Shown here: piece after piece, positions 57,768-64,000 of the stretch
Layout of the letters: each line of letters begins with the position of its first letter
Numbering within the stretch: position 1 is the first letter of the stretch
Origin: Aquila chrysaetos chrysaetos
Taxonomy: Eukaryota > Chordata > Aves > Accipitriformes > Accipitridae
DNA length: 64,000 nt
Direction of reading: 5' to 3'
NCBI RefSeq assembly: GCF_900496995.4
Contig: NC_044008.1
Span: 1,774,453 to 1,838,452 of the forward strand
The notes under the pieces: model-generated
The model's input: only the letters and a program-made list of their open reading frames with translations
Databases searched by the model: none
What the model was told of the DNA's origin: nothing
Position numbers and translations under genes: made by a program

Positions 57768-57800
<33 letters not shown>
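57768..57800 (+). repeat. Homopolymer run of 33 C
   Basis: Uninterrupted C33 lies between the inverted CCAAT box and the CRE. A shorter run of about 19 Cs lies at 57544-57562. Length may be affected by sequencing. Confidence 0.8.
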
Positions 57801-57802
<2 letters not shown>

Positions 57803-57837
57803 CCTGTGCCGCGGCGGTGACATCACGCCGCCGCGCG

Positions 57838-57845
57838 TGACGTCA
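57838..57845. promoter_or_regulatory. CRE palindrome TGACGTCA
   Basis: A perfect 8-bp CREB/ATF site in CGCGTGACGTCACGCAG, with CpG context, 20 bp after a TGACATCA near-match. Likely part of the shared promoter. Confidence 0.6.
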
Positions 57846-57949
57846 CGCAGCCCCAGCAGAGCGCGGGGGGGGTTTAACCGCCGCGGAATGCCCTACGAAG
57901 GGACCCGCCACGACGTGCGCTGAGGAGAGGGAAACGTGGTGGGTGCCCG

Positions 57950-64000
<6,051 letters not shown>

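Larger units (their letters stand above)
56530..57900. promoter_or_regulatory. Bidirectional CpG-rich promoter interval, FBH1/ANKRD16
   Basis: GC- and CpG-rich interval between divergent genes. It has GC boxes at 57631-57653, CCAAT boxes at 57656-57660 (in GACCAATCAG) and 57689-57693, an inverted CCAAT (ATTGG) at 57726-57730, a half-diverged TGACATCA at 57818-57825 and a full CRE TGACGTCA at 57838-57845. This NF-Y/Sp1/CREB composition is typical of TATA-less bidirectional housekeeping promoters. Exact start sites are unknown. Confidence 0.65.

Noticed and set aside
56687-57820. 377-codon proline-rich open frame
   Set aside because: Encoded by C-rich minisatellite and C homopolymers in a promoter region; no domain and no splice logic.

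Overview
This window is vertebrate nuclear DNA, almost certainly from a bird. CR1 LINEs occur in both orientations, the LTRs resemble avian ERV LTRs, the genes have short introns and the GC-rich stretches are full of minisatellites. Gene content and order (IL15RA, FBH1, ANKRD16) match human 10p15. IL15RA (+) and FBH1 (-) converge; FBH1 (-) and ANKRD16 (+) diverge from a shared GC-rich interval. I cannot name the species.

Layout. 1-19050: gene-poor sequence with two nearly complete solo ERV LTRs (7816-8969 and 9594-10180), a partial third LTR (15043-15267), a pyrimidine tract beside a perfect AT-rich palindrome (14733-14934), and a 2.7 kb decayed CR1 LINE (16345-19046). Conserved synteny would put IL2RA to the left of IL15RA, but I could not recognise its exons; two weak candidate exons are listed. 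19050-28350: IL15RA, seven coding exons giving a 260-residue sushi-domain receptor with one membrane segment. Exon 1 sits in a CpG-rich promoter with four spaced GAAA half-sites. Intron 1 carries about 1.8 kb of a 62-bp minisatellite. 29969-55031: FBH1 (FBXO18), for which I assembled 20 coding exons on the minus strand. Every junction is GT-AG, phases are consistent, and the total of 3090 nt encodes 1029 residues. It has an N-terminal PIP-box-like motif, an F-box, and an SF1/UvrD-type helicase core with all major motifs. 55032-59040: the divergent FBH1/ANKRD16 promoter interval, with GC boxes, three CCAAT boxes, a CRE palindrome, a C-rich minisatellite, a 33-C run and a purine-rich repeat. 59041-64000: the first two coding exons of ANKRD16; the rest lies beyond the window.

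Functions. IL15RA presents IL-15 on the cell surface. FBH1 is an SCF-associated 3'-5' DNA helicase that restrains RAD51 at stalled forks. ANKRD16 is an ankyrin-repeat protein reported to cooperate with alanyl-tRNA synthetase. They share a conserved neighbourhood, not a pathway. I see no new multi-gene system. The items most worth a second look are the interferon-type element of IL15RA, the frame-open intron-1 minisatellite that could extend the IL15RA reading frame by intron retention, a phase-compatible alternative last exon, the tandem sumoylation-like motif and altered C-terminus of FBH1, and the perfect palindrome at 14.9 kb.
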